Below, in pieces: positions 8,809-17,365 of a stretch of DNA of 64,000 nucleotides. The stretch spans positions 124,001 to 188,000 of the forward strand of contig NZ_AWUK01000010.1 of the NCBI RefSeq assembly GCF_000499205.1. Direction: 5' to 3'. Position 1 is the stretch's first letter. Each line of letters starts with the position of its first letter. Under the pieces are notes generated by a model, which worked only from the letters and a program-made list of their open reading frames with translations, did not search any database and was not told the origin of the DNA. The DNA is from Paenibacillus sp. MAEPY2. Its GTDB lineage: Bacteria; Bacillota; Bacilli; Paenibacillales; Paenibacillaceae. The translations under genes and the position numbers were made by a program.

Positions 8809-9774
8809 ATGAACGATGAACTCTTGGAACGGCTAGAGGCCTGGCATGATCAGGATGAATTTGAAGAGATTGTGGATGCGATTACACAGGTTCCGGAGGA
8901 GGAGCGGGATTATATTCTGGTCAACCATTTGGGCAGAGCGCTGAATAATATGGAGCGTTACCAGGAGGCAGTGGAGCAATTCCTGTCGGTTGAAGAAGAG
9001 GGGCAAAATGACCCGCTTTGGCATTACCGTATTGGTCTGGCGTATTACTATTTGGAGCAATATGAGAACGCGCGTGAAGCTTTCGAAGCAGCGGACCGAT
9101 TGGAGCCGGGAGATGAGGATACACAGGAGTTCCTGGAATGGATTCGGAATAAAACAACAGAGGAGCCCGCACAGGAATCGGAAGAGGAGCCTGTGGAAAC
9201 ACTGCACTCTGTGACTGAAATCAACATCGAAGCTGCACCTGGTATCCATCCTGATTCGACGAGCTTTTGGAATGACAGTCCAGCAAACGTCGATCAATAT
9301 GTGTTGTCCCCGCCTACCGATGAGCAGATTGAATCCGTGGAGGAGCAGCTGGTATTCAAGCTGCCGACATTCTATATAAACATGATGAAACTACATAATG
9401 GTGGTGTACCCTACTATCGTTATTTTCCGGTTAGCCAGGCCGGGAATGATGGGAAGATCTACATTGAAATTTCAAATATCCTGGGTGTTGGACGTGAGAA
9501 GGCACATTCATTGGGTGGAGAAGCAGGCAGCCGGTTGATAATCGAGCAGGGTGGTTACCCGGAAATCGGTGTCGTCCTGAGTGAGTGCCCGTCTAAGTCT
9601 GAGGTGGTGATGCTGGATTATCGTGAATCCGGTAATGCTGGCGAACCTGAGGTTGTTCATGTAAATAAAGCAGAAGGCTACAAGATCACTTGGCTCGCTC
9701 CAAATGTTGAAACCTTTATTCGTGGTCTGGTGAATGAGGAAAAACAACCTGCAAACCTTGAGGGTTCACTGTAA
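8809..9774 (+). CDS. TPR plus SMI1/KNR4 (SUKH) domain protein
   Basis: A 321-residue cytoplasmic protein. Residues ~1-110 are TPR-like helical repeats (RALNNMERYQEAVEQFLSV, then GLAYYYLEQYENAREAFEAA). An acidic linker follows, then a SMI1/KNR4 fold from about residue 155 (SPPTDEQIESVEEQL, LPTFYINMMKLHNGG). SUKH proteins often act as immunity proteins against contact-dependent or polymorphic toxins, but stand-alone housekeeping members are common (family knowledge). No toxin gene lies next to it here, so an immunity role is not supported. GGGAGG lies before the ATG. Confidence 0.82.
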   Translation: MNDELLERLEAWHDQDEFEEIVDAITQVPEEERDYILVNHLGRALNNMERYQEAVEQFLSVEEEGQNDPLWHYRIGLAYYYLEQYENAREAFEAADRLEPGDEDTQEFLEWIRNKTTEEPAQESEEEPVETLHSVTEINIEAAPGIHPDSTSFWNDSPANVDQYVLSPPTDEQIESVEEQLVFKLPTFYINMMKLHNGGVPYYRYFPVSQAGNDGKIYIEISNILGVGREKAHSLGGEAGSRLIIEQGGYPEIGVVLSECPSKSEVVMLDYRESGNAGEPEVVHVNKAEGYKITWLAPNVETFIRGLVNEEKQPANLEGSL

Positions 9775-9811
9775 AGAGGGTTGTAGCTTCCTGTTATATA
9801 CAATATTGAAG

Positions 9812-9847
9812 AAGCTGCATCCCCGTAATAAAGGGTGCAGCTTTTTT
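9812..9847 (+). terminator. Rho-independent terminator
   Basis: aagctgcatcccc pairs with agggtgcagctt, followed by TTTTTT. Confidence 0.85.
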
Positions 9848-9968
9848 AGTTGAGAACTTCCCATGTCATGTGGTAAAAGAAGCACGTAATGTTGATGGTG
9901 AGATCATCGTATGTTCTGTTTAGGAGCGTTCAGGCAGCTCCCGCGTTGATTCTTCCCCGTAAAGCTCC

Positions 9969-10487
9969 ATGGAGAAGTCTGAAGAAAGAAAAATAGTATT
10001 TGTGCCACCAATGAATTATATAGTTCAAGTGACAGACAAGGGCAATCAGCAATACTTTGGTATGGAGAATAATTTTCAATCCTTGCGTGATATTACTGAA
10101 GCAGTTGAAGTCAATATGGACGAATTACATCAAAAATATGAAACCATCCGATCTGAAGAAAATCGGGAATACATGGATCAAATTCTACAGAATTATATTA
10201 GCGCTCGGGCTACCGCTGCGGTTGCCAAAGAAGAAGTAAGTCTTACTGTCGAAGCCAATCAATCCATGTTTGTACCCGTACAGGATGGTTCGGGTTACAG
10301 TTATGGAGGAAACCACGAATACGAATGGCATTGGATGACGATTACCAAGTATTATCGAGATACTACAGACAGTAGATGGATTGCTGTTTCGACTTGGGGC
10401 CAACGCAGGAGTATTAATTATCGAACTCATTTTGATGCCATAGCAGGGAACCGTACATTAGGCGGAGGATTCATGTATTTCAAATAA
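9969..10487 (+). CDS. Protein of unknown function (cysteine-free, His/Trp-rich C-terminus)
   Basis: I do not recognise this 172-residue protein. It has no signal peptide and no cysteine. The C-terminal run WHWMTITKYYRD...WIAVSTWGQRRSI resembles the His-containing second half of some papain/C39-like folds, but the nucleophile half is missing, so this is a weak resemblance only. A TAA lies just upstream in frame and the ribosome-binding site before the ATG is poor; an internal GTG or ATG could be the true start. The lipoprotein gene follows 15 bp later, so the two probably form an operon. Confidence 0.6.
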   Translation: MEKSEERKIVFVPPMNYIVQVTDKGNQQYFGMENNFQSLRDITEAVEVNMDELHQKYETIRSEENREYMDQILQNYISARATAAVAKEEVSLTVEANQSMFVPVQDGSGYSYGGNHEYEWHWMTITKYYRDTTDSRWIAVSTWGQRRSINYRTHFDAIAGNRTLGGGFMYFK

Positions 10488-10502
10488 AGAGCAGGTGATT
10501 AT

Positions 10503-11021
10503 ATGTCTGGCATCAAACATGGTTCAGGAATAATGCACGTAGTGAATATTCTGGCTCTGGTTCTTTTCTTGACGGCATGTACTTCTTACACCAAAGTCTC
10601 TTCAGAAGAAGTCAAATCTTTTCGGCAGGATATCGAGCAAAATTTTCCTGCTATTCACAAGACCGAGATTCGTTATTCCACACCTCGGGTCGAAGTCGCT
10701 TATACGGTCAAAACAGAACCGGATGAAGAAGAGATTCATCGACTTTTCACTCAAACCGCAGCATTTATGACTAGTCCTTCTTTTCAAAGTGAAATTATTG
10801 ATGCACAGTACCGTAGGAAATATCCAAGCTGGGGAGATCCAGAGCTTGCCGTGACTATAACCTTGCGCGGAAAGGATATATCTGCTTACCAGTTTACTTG
10901 TAAGCCAGAGAAATCCGAATCCGATTCTGGTAAAGCGACATATGCTCAGTGGTACGTTCAGACACGGGATGACACTGTGGGCAAGCCTTATCCCGACTCT
11001 GGGATGGAGAATGAAAAGTGA
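10503..11021 (+). CDS. Small lipoprotein of unknown function
   Basis: A 172-residue predicted lipoprotein: a hydrophobic leader, then FLTACTS, a good lipobox. The mature part is charged and soluble and shows no domain I know. AGCAGGTGAT precedes the ATG. It follows the unknown 9969 gene by 15 bp and is closed by a terminator, so the pair looks like a two-gene unit of an extracytoplasmic lipoprotein with a cytoplasmic partner. Confidence 0.72.
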   Translation: MSGIKHGSGIMHVVNILALVLFLTACTSYTKVSSEEVKSFRQDIEQNFPAIHKTEIRYSTPRVEVAYTVKTEPDEEEIHRLFTQTAAFMTSPSFQSEIIDAQYRRKYPSWGDPELAVTITLRGKDISAYQFTCKPEKSESDSGKATYAQWYVQTRDDTVGKPYPDSGMENEK

Positions 11022-11078
11022 CATTATCAAAATTTCTCAGGAAACATGGAACAAATACTGATTAAGAGAATTGATTCT

Positions 11079-11113
11079 ATACAGTCCTCAGATCCATGAG
11101 GGCTGTATTTTTT
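11079..11113 (+). terminator. Rho-independent terminator
   Basis: atacagtcctca pairs with tgagggctgtat (one G-U) around a 6-base loop, followed by a T run. Confidence 0.85.
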
Positions 11114-11193
11114 AAACACTTCGTTTACTTCGTCATAAACATCCAAAATAAGGATACTGGGCCGGATGCGTTGCAGAAAGACCATTCCTCTGT

Positions 11194-11232
11194 TATTATT
11201 TAGACATCTAATATTTAGTCATCTAAATAATA
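11194..11232. promoter_or_regulatory. Double MarR-type operator upstream of SDR-SDR-MarR operon
   Basis: Two adjacent palindromes: TTAGACATCTAA (11200-11211) and TTTAGTCATCTAAA (11214-11227). They are enclosed by an 11-bp inverted repeat, tattatttaga / tctaaataata (11194-11204 and 11222-11232). The size and sequence fit MarR dimer sites. A MarR gene closes the operon, so autoregulation is likely (inference). Confidence 0.65.
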
Positions 11233-11278
11233 GACAAGTTATATATTTTCGGTTTCTTTACGAAAGGAGCTTGAGATT

Positions 11279-12094
11279 ATGTTAAGAATGAAAGACAAAG
11301 TAGCCCTCGTTACTGGAGGCGCTTCTGGAATAGGATTGTCCGCAGCCCAATTGATGGCGAAAGAAGGAGCAAAAGTCGTTATTGCTGATTTCAATGTTGA
11401 TGGGGCAAAGGAAGCAGCAACGAATATTCAGGCTCAAGGCGGAGATGCAGTGGCCGTTTTTCTTGATGCCGGAGATGAAGCTTCGATTAAGGAAGCTGTG
11501 GAATTTGCGGTTCAACAATATGGTAAACTCACATGCCTGTTCAACAACGTTGGCCTGACCAATCTGAAGAAGGATTTGGACGTGGTCAACGTAGATCTGG
11601 ATGAGTGGGATCGGCTGATGAACGTCAATTTAAAAAGTGTGTTACTCGGTTGCAGATTCGCTATCCCTCATATGATTCAAGCGGGTGAAGGTTCCATCAT
11701 TAATACAGCTTCGATGGCTGGTTTTACGGGAGATACAGTTCGGGTTGCCTATGGTGCTTCAAAAGCAGGCGTTGTGAATCTGACAAGGTATATTGCCACC
11801 CAATACGGCAAACATAACATTCGTTGCAATGCTGTCGCACCTGGCTTGATCTTGACCCCGGCAGCCCAGAATAATATGCCTCCAGAGGTATTGGATATGT
11901 TCGCAAAATATAACGCGCTGCCCTATCACGGGGAGCCTGATGATATTGGATACACCGTCATGTTCCTCGCTTCGGATGAGTCCAAATTCATTACCGGACA
12001 GACCATTCAGGTTGAAGGCGGGCATTATATTGCCAATCCAACTGTCCCGGATTTTGAGCAGTTTATGAACATGCATAATACGCTGAACAGCTAA
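11279..12094 (+). CDS. Short-chain dehydrogenase/reductase (SDR)
   Basis: A 271-residue SDR with TGGASGIG (cofactor loop), NNVG in the NNAG position, and TASMAG...YGASKAG as the catalytic region. The C-terminal GGHYIANPT tail is longer than in the next gene. GAAAGGAG precedes the start. It is the first gene of a likely SDR-SDR-MarR operon whose promoter region carries a double palindrome. Clustering with MarR suggests a response to a small aromatic or electrophilic compound, but the substrate is not visible. Confidence 0.88.
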   Translation: MLRMKDKVALVTGGASGIGLSAAQLMAKEGAKVVIADFNVDGAKEAATNIQAQGGDAVAVFLDAGDEASIKEAVEFAVQQYGKLTCLFNNVGLTNLKKDLDVVNVDLDEWDRLMNVNLKSVLLGCRFAIPHMIQAGEGSIINTASMAGFTGDTVRVAYGASKAGVVNLTRYIATQYGKHNIRCNAVAPGLILTPAAQNNMPPEVLDMFAKYNALPYHGEPDDIGYTVMFLASDESKFITGQTIQVEGGHYIANPTVPDFEQFMNMHNTLNS

Positions 12095-12134
12095 AGTGAA
12101 TTCGTCAAATAAAATATAGTTAGGAGTGTTTCAT

Positions 12135-12869
12135 ATGGGAAGATTAGATAACAAAGTAGCCATCATCACTGGCGGGGCATCGGGCATCGGAGAGGGCATG
12201 GTTGACCTTTTTGCCAAGGAAGGCGCCATCGTTATTGCCGCAGACATTAATGAGGAAGCACTGGAGAGAGCAGGCCAAAAAGCAAATGTGTACGGAATGA
12301 AGTTGAACGTTTCATCAGATGAAGATTGGCAGGCGCTGGCGAAAGAAGTCAACGACCGTTTTGGCAAAATCGACATTCTGGTCAACAATGCGGGCATTTC
12401 TTCAGAGAAGCCGTTTGAGGAAATCGATGCACAGGATTGGCAAAAAATGCTCTCCATCAATGGTTTTGGTCCATTTGCTGGCATGAAACATGTCGCTCCT
12501 TATATGGCAGCGCAGAAGAAAGGTTCTATCGTCAATATTTCTTCCTACACCGCTTTGATTGGACAAGGCTTTAACCACTACTCGGCATCCAAAGGCGCGG
12601 TACGCGCATTATCCAAAGCGGCGGCGACAACCTTTGGTCGTCAAGGTGTTCGGGTGAATGCTTTGTTCCCTGGGATCATCGAAACACCAATGACTCAATC
12701 CTTGAACACGTCGAAGGAACTGCTTGAACGACTAATTCAGGCAACGCCTTTACAACGTCTGGGTCAGGCTATCGATATTGCCAACGCCGCATTGTTCCTG
12801 GCTTCGGATGATTCCTCGTACATTACAGGATCTGAGCTGGTTATCGATGGTGGATACTCAGCCCAATAG
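12135..12869 (+). CDS. Short-chain dehydrogenase/reductase (SDR)
   Basis: A 244-residue classical SDR: TGGASGIG, NNAG, ISSYTA...YSASKGA, ending VIDGGY. I start at MGRLDN, preceded by AGGAGTGTTTCAT, rather than three codons earlier. It lies 40 bp after another SDR and just before a MarR gene. It resembles 3-alpha-(20-beta)-hydroxysteroid or 2,5-diketo-type SDRs in length and motifs, but this is generic. Confidence 0.87.
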   Translation: MGRLDNKVAIITGGASGIGEGMVDLFAKEGAIVIAADINEEALERAGQKANVYGMKLNVSSDEDWQALAKEVNDRFGKIDILVNNAGISSEKPFEEIDAQDWQKMLSINGFGPFAGMKHVAPYMAAQKKGSIVNISSYTALIGQGFNHYSASKGAVRALSKAAATTFGRQGVRVNALFPGIIETPMTQSLNTSKELLERLIQATPLQRLGQAIDIANAALFLASDDSSYITGSELVIDGGYSAQ

Positions 12870-12883
12870 CGTGTAGAATGATG

Positions 12884-12917
12884 ACAGCCCTTAAGTTGAA
12901 TGAGGGCTGTTGTTTAT
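12884..12917 (+). terminator. Terminator-like hairpin between SDR and marR gene
   Basis: acagccct pairs with agggctgt, followed by a T-rich run. It may set a lower level of the MarR gene relative to the SDR genes. Confidence 0.6.
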
Positions 12918-12935
12918 TTTTCCGAGGAGGATCGC

Positions 12936-13355
12936 ATGGAAGAAAAAAATATTTTTGAACTCATACACAACATGGATAATTTCACCAATAAATTGATTAT
13001 ACAGTGGAACAAATCGTTCAATGAGGACCTCGGCGTCTCTCATGTGCTTGTACTCAGTCATATCAATCAAAATGGAAAAAGCCGACCTTCGGATATTGCA
13101 AAACTATTGGGCCTGACCCCGCCTACGCTCAGCTATTTAGCCGATAAGCTGGTAGCCAAGAAATTAGCCGTCAGGATCGCAGATGAAGCGGACCGCCGTA
13201 TTATATATTTGAACATTACCGACAAAGGGACCGAAGTCCTTGAAAGAGCCATCTTGGAGGGACAGAAGCTGCGCAAGGAGTTATTTGAGAAATTGACCAA
13301 AGAGGATCGGGCACAATTAGTAAATATTTTTGAGAAGATGAATCGGGAAGATTGA
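12936..13355 (+). CDS. MarR-family transcriptional regulator
   Basis: A 139-residue winged-helix regulator: RPSDIAKLLGLTPPTLSYLADKL is the helix-turn-helix and RIADEADRRIIYLNITDKG the wing with the conserved DxRR-like motif. I start at MEEKN, preceded by GAGGAGGATCGC. It is the last gene of an operon with two SDR genes. The double palindrome at 11194-11232 is the obvious candidate site for repression of all three. The ligand is unknown. Confidence 0.88.
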   Translation: MEEKNIFELIHNMDNFTNKLIIQWNKSFNEDLGVSHVLVLSHINQNGKSRPSDIAKLLGLTPPTLSYLADKLVAKKLAVRIADEADRRIIYLNITDKGTEVLERAILEGQKLRKELFEKLTKEDRAQLVNIFEKMNRED

Positions 13356-13358
13356 ATT

Positions 13359-13399
13359 ATAGCCTGAGCCTTTGACATAAAGGAACCAGGCTATTTTTG
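13359..13399 (+). terminator. Rho-independent terminator
   Basis: atagcctg pairs with caggctat, followed by TTTTT, with a small inner stem. Confidence 0.75.
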
Positions 13400-13436
13400 T
13401 GTGATAATACAAACTATTCAGGAAAAATTCCGTTCA

Positions 13437-13934
13437 TTAAGCAGGGAATCCGCCTCCTGGTGGCGGCCATGCACCGTAGAAGCGACGCAGCAGCACAATC
13501 TCGCCCAGATGGTACGAGTTATGAGATGCGATGTTGCGCAGAAGTCCGGCTTTGGTTTCGCCTGGGAAATACGGCAGGGGGTCATCCAACTGAACCGTTT
13601 CAGCAATCGTTACCGCTCGATCCACCCCATTCAGGAATGCCTGAATATCCTTCTCCCACGCGGCTTCATCCTGAGGGCCTGTCTCTTCAGGCCAGCTCTC
13701 CATCACGTTAGCCGGAAGTTGTGGCTTTCTTCCTTCCAAGTGCTCCAGCATAAATTGCTGCCAGTAATGCATATGTTTCACCAGTTGATAGATACTGTAG
13801 GGCATATGTTCATGTTTGCGATTAGCTAATTCTACGCTAATGTCCGGTAGAGCGCGTTTGATTCGAATATGTCCGCGTTCTCCGACTAGTGATTTCACCA
13901 GGGCTTGTCCGAATAATTGGTTGGCCTCCGACAT
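13437..13934 (-). CDS. DinB-like four-helix metalloprotein
   Basis: A 165-residue protein of the DinB/YfiT superfamily. The fold's histidines are visible in LVKHMHYWQQFMLEHL and in ASHNSYHLGEIVLLRR near the C-terminus, the usual metal-binding pattern. Members are thiol-dependent transferases or damage-related proteins of mostly unknown role (family knowledge). GAGAGGATGATTCCGC precedes the ATG. The protein ends in a Pro/Gly-rich tail (WPPPGGGFP). It stands alone, convergent with the MarR operon. Confidence 0.82.
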   Translation of the reverse strand: MSEANQLFGQALVKSLVGERGHIRIKRALPDISVELANRKHEHMPYSIYQLVKHMHYWQQFMLEHLEGRKPQLPANVMESWPEETGPQDEAAWEKDIQAFLNGVDRAVTIAETVQLDDPLPYFPGETKAGLLRNIASHNSYHLGEIVLLRRFYGAWPPPGGGFPA

Positions 13935-14083
13935 GCGGAATCATCCTCTCTTTGTTCATCTGATTGAGCTAATGGATATGTGATTAATAGTATACAATTA
14001 AATTTTATAAAATTAAAATAAATCGACACCCGTTAAAAGCAGTCGATGACTGTAAAATGACTTCAGAACCATAAGAATCCCTA

Positions 14084-14092
14084 TGATATAAT
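14084..14092 (+). promoter_or_regulatory. Extended -10 promoter for the kinase block
   Basis: TGATATAAT is an extended -10 element (TG, one base, TATAAT) 121 bp before the hybrid kinase start. No good -35 is seen. A tandem GCAGTATAG repeat lies in the leader after it. Confidence 0.5.
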
Positions 14093-14212
14093 GCTGTTAT
14101 ATATAGAGATGGTTTATGATCTCTGGAGTGTAGAAGCAGTATAGGCAGTATAGGCTTTTGTCTGCCAGAATGGAGAGAGACTCAAGTAAGCGGAGAGTCA
14201 GAAAAAATACAT

Positions 14213-17200
14213 ATGCAATCTTTACATAACTCTTTACAACATAAACCAAGCTCACGTTACAAACACATGGCCATCCTTATTATTTTTTTGGGTGTCTTAT
14301 TGACAATGCGATGGGCATGGTCTGTTATTTTTTACGTTTCCAATGACCATATGGCTGTACAAGGCGTTCTCGACCTGCGTGGAGTGGACCTGGATAACTC
14401 TCCCGCGATGTTCGCCAATGGAGAATGGGATTTCTATCCCGGAGAGCTGTTGACACTCAGGGACATTAAGGAAAGAGAGGAACAAGTGAGTACTATCGTT
14501 GTTCCTGGTTCATGGCGGGATTCCCTCCATCAAGAGGAAGGAAGTTCATTCGGATATGGGACGTATCGACTTCGTATTTTGACTGAGCCGCTGCAGACAC
14601 CTCTCGAGTTCTGGTTTAAGGATATTCAGAGTTCATCCGAGATTGAACTTAACGGAGAAACGATTGGTGGGGCAGGACGGATGGCGACGAATGAGGAAGA
14701 CTACACGCCAGATAGAACCTCATACATTTCCACCTATGAGCAGGCTGGAGCTACGTCAATGGATTTGGTCATTCGTGTCGCCAACTATGATCACCCCTAC
14801 AAAGGTGGAGTCGTTAAACCTGTGCGTTTTGGTTCTCAGGCCGCAGTGGAATTCGTACATGGACATTCTGTCGCCTTCCAGCTGGCTATTTTTATTATTC
14901 TCATTTTTCATACTGTTTACGCTGCTATTCTGTATGCATTACATCCCCAGGAAAAGGCTCTTTTTGTTGCTGCGATGCTAACCCTGACAGTAGCCATCAC
15001 GATTATAGTTGGTCATGATAATATACTGCTGCATTGGCTTCCCATTAATTTTACCTGGAGTATTAAAATAAGAGTGATTTCTGTATTGTGGCAAAATGTG
15101 TGCATTCTCTTATTATTCCAAAGGTTATCCGCGGTCAACCTGCATAAAACATGGCTCCGCTTTTATTTGATTGTAACGATCATCTATAGTGTTACCTTGG
15201 CCGTGTTGCCTGTCAGGACAGTCTATACCCTCATTCACTACAATCTGATTAATGCACTTATGCTGGCATCCATTGTGTGGTTTGGGTATCTCGTAATTCA
15301 GATGATGATTCGAAGTCAGAAGGACCATGACCTTATATTTCTGCTGCTTACTGCTGCAGGCATTCTGTCCAACGTATTATGGAGTGCCCTTGAAAGCAAT
15401 CAAAGCCGCAGTACTGTATATTATCCGATTGATCTTGTTCTGGCGATTATTGGTTTCTCTTCTTACTGGTTCAAGAAGTATTTCCGGAATGCCAGGGAAA
15501 TAATTGATTTGTACACAGAGTTGAAGAAGGCAGACAAAATTAAAGACCAGTTTCTTGCCAATACTTCACATGAGCTTCAAACGCCACTGCATGGCATTAT
15601 GAGTATTGCGCAAAATCTGGTTACCCAACAGAAGGATCGACTCGATCAGCGCAGTCTGAAGGATATGGAATTATTGATTACCATCAGCCGGCGGATGTCT
15701 AATCTGCTGGGAGACCTGCTTGATGTGGTCCGTTTGAAGGAACAGCACATTGTGCTCAAGCAGGAGCCACTGTCCATTCAGTCTGTTGTACCTGGAGTTA
15801 TTTCAATGCTGCAATTCATGGTGGATCGAAAACCCGTCAGCCTCAGGGTGGAGGTGCCGGAGTCCTTTCCTTTCATTTGGGCAGATGAGAAGAGACTTGT
15901 TCAAATTTTATATAATCTGCTACATAATGCGATGAAGTATACAGAGGCAGGAACCGTCTCCGTGCGTGCGGAAATCCATGAGGGACGTGCGTTTATACAC
16001 ATTGCAGATACAGGGATTGGCATGGATGAGTCCACCTGTCTACGGATATTCCTTCCTTACGAGCAAGGGGCTTATGGAATCAATGATGGACAGGGAATTG
16101 GTCTTGGATTAAGCATCTGCAAGCAGCTTGTGGAACTACATGGTGGAGTACTGACAGTTCAGTCTCAGCCCGGGAAGGGCTCCGTGTTTAGCTTTGATGT
16201 GCCGATAGCACAGGGGGTTAGTGTCTCACATCCACAGTTTGTTCGGACAGAGGAAGAGGCAGCGAATACGAATCACGATACCATGGATCAATGGGGCAAT
16301 CATGCTTCCGATGAACGGATGGAAGTGGCTACCGGGTTGGAGCATCTGCCGCCTTCACATGAGACTACAGCTTTCATTCTTGTGGTTGATGATGATCCGG
16401 TTAATTTGGATGTCCTCGCAAGTATGCTATCCACCGAAGCCTATACCATTGTTACTGCCCACTCGGGACAGGAGGCCATGGAGCTGCTTGGAACACGACA
16501 ATGGGATCTGCTTATCGCAGATGTGATGATGCCACAAATGTCAGGATATGAGCTAACACAGAAGATCAGGGAACTGTTTTCAATGTCAGAATTACCTGTG
16601 TTACTGTTGACCGCACGGAGCCAGCAGCCCGATATTTATACGGGCTTTGCTTCCGGGGCCAATGATTATGTAACGAAGCCTGTAGATGCGCTTGAATTAA
16701 AATATCGAATCCGGGCACTGATCACATTAAATCATTCCATTAAGGAACGATTACGCATGGAAGCTGCGTATTTACAGGCTCAAATCCAGCCGCATTTCCT
16801 GTTCAATACTCTCAACTCACTAATGGTATTAAGTGATATCGATACCGAGCATATGAGGAAGTTGGGCGAAGCCTTCTCATCCTATCTGCGAATTAGCTTC
16901 AATTATCTGAATACCGGTGAATTGGTGAAGTTGTCCCACGAGTTGGAACTGGTACAAGCTTATCTGTTTATTGAACAGACACGCTTTGAAGATCGGTTGA
17001 CGATTGAATGGAATGTGGAGCCGAATTTGCAATTGACCCTACCTCCGCTGTCTATTCAACCATTGATCGAAAATGCCGTTAGACACGGACTGTTAAATAA
17101 GAAAAAAGGCGGTACGGTGTATCTGACTATTGCTCAACAAGAAGGGTATACCCGTATTGAAGTAAGGGATAATGGCATAGGTATGTCGCCGGATAAGGTT

Positions 17201-17365
17201 GCCCGGTTGCAAGATGCCAGGCTGAATGGAACTGGCGGAATCGGTATTGCCAATACCCATCGCAGGTTAACCCAATTGTACGGCGGCAAGGGATTAGTGA
17301 TTGTGAGCAAGCTGGGTGAAGGGACGATTGTATCGTTTGATATTCCGATGGTAGGTGGATTATGA
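14213..17365 (+). CDS. Hybrid sensor kinase with 7TMR-DISM sensor and two kinase modules
   Basis: A 1050-residue membrane sensor. After one N-terminal helix (~18-38) comes an extracellular jelly-roll DISM-type domain (~50-215), then seven predicted helices (~220-430). Next are a HisKA domain with SHELQTPLHG (His453), an HATPase (GIGLGLSICKQLVELHGG), and a receiver domain (VVDDDPVN, phosphoacceptor Asp770 in LLIADVMMPQMSG). Last is a LytS/YesM-type kinase domain with QIQPHFLFNTLNS (His861) and its own ATPase (DNGIG, GGIGIANTHRRL). Two complete phosphotransfer modules in one chain is elaborate. Its stop overlaps the next kinase start (ATGA), so the two are translationally coupled. The ligand may be a carbohydrate (family inference). 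Confidence 0.9.
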   Translation: MQSLHNSLQHKPSSRYKHMAILIIFLGVLLTMRWAWSVIFYVSNDHMAVQGVLDLRGVDLDNSPAMFANGEWDFYPGELLTLRDIKEREEQVSTIVVPGSWRDSLHQEEGSSFGYGTYRLRILTEPLQTPLEFWFKDIQSSSEIELNGETIGGAGRMATNEEDYTPDRTSYISTYEQAGATSMDLVIRVANYDHPYKGGVVKPVRFGSQAAVEFVHGHSVAFQLAIFIILIFHTVYAAILYALHPQEKALFVAAMLTLTVAITIIVGHDNILLHWLPINFTWSIKIRVISVLWQNVCILLLFQRLSAVNLHKTWLRFYLIVTIIYSVTLAVLPVRTVYTLIHYNLINALMLASIVWFGYLVIQMMIRSQKDHDLIFLLLTAAGILSNVLWSALESNQSRSTVYYPIDLVLAIIGFSSYWFKKYFRNAREIIDLYTELKKADKIKDQFLANTSHELQTPLHGIMSIAQNLVTQQKDRLDQRSLKDMELLITISRRMSNLLGDLLDVVRLKEQHIVLKQEPLSIQSVVPGVISMLQFMVDRKPVSLRVEVPESFPFIWADEKRLVQILYNLLHNAMKYTEAGTVSVRAEIHEGRAFIHIADTGIGMDESTCLRIFLPYEQGAYGINDGQGIGLGLSICKQLVELHGGVLTVQSQPGKGSVFSFDVPIAQGVSVSHPQFVRTEEEAANTNHDTMDQWGNHASDERMEVATGLEHLPPSHETTAFILVVDDDPVNLDVLASMLSTEAYTIVTAHSGQEAMELLGTRQWDLLIADVMMPQMSGYELTQKIRELFSMSELPVLLLTARSQQPDIYTGFASGANDYVTKPVDALELKYRIRALITLNHSIKERLRMEAAYLQAQIQPHFLFNTLNSLMVLSDIDTEHMRKLGEAFSSYLRISFNYLNTGELVKLSHELELVQAYLFIEQTRFEDRLTIEWNVEPNLQLTLPPLSIQPLIENAVRHGLLNKKKGGTVYLTIAQQEGYTRIEVRDNGIGMSPDKVARLQDARLNGTGGIGIANTHRRLTQLYGGKGLVIVSKLGEGTIVSFDIPMVGGL

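Noticed and set aside
8809..9774. SMI1/KNR4 protein as immunity partner of a polymorphic toxin system
   Set aside because: No toxin, secretion or Rhs/WXG gene lies beside it; the TPR fusion and single-gene setting do not support that role.
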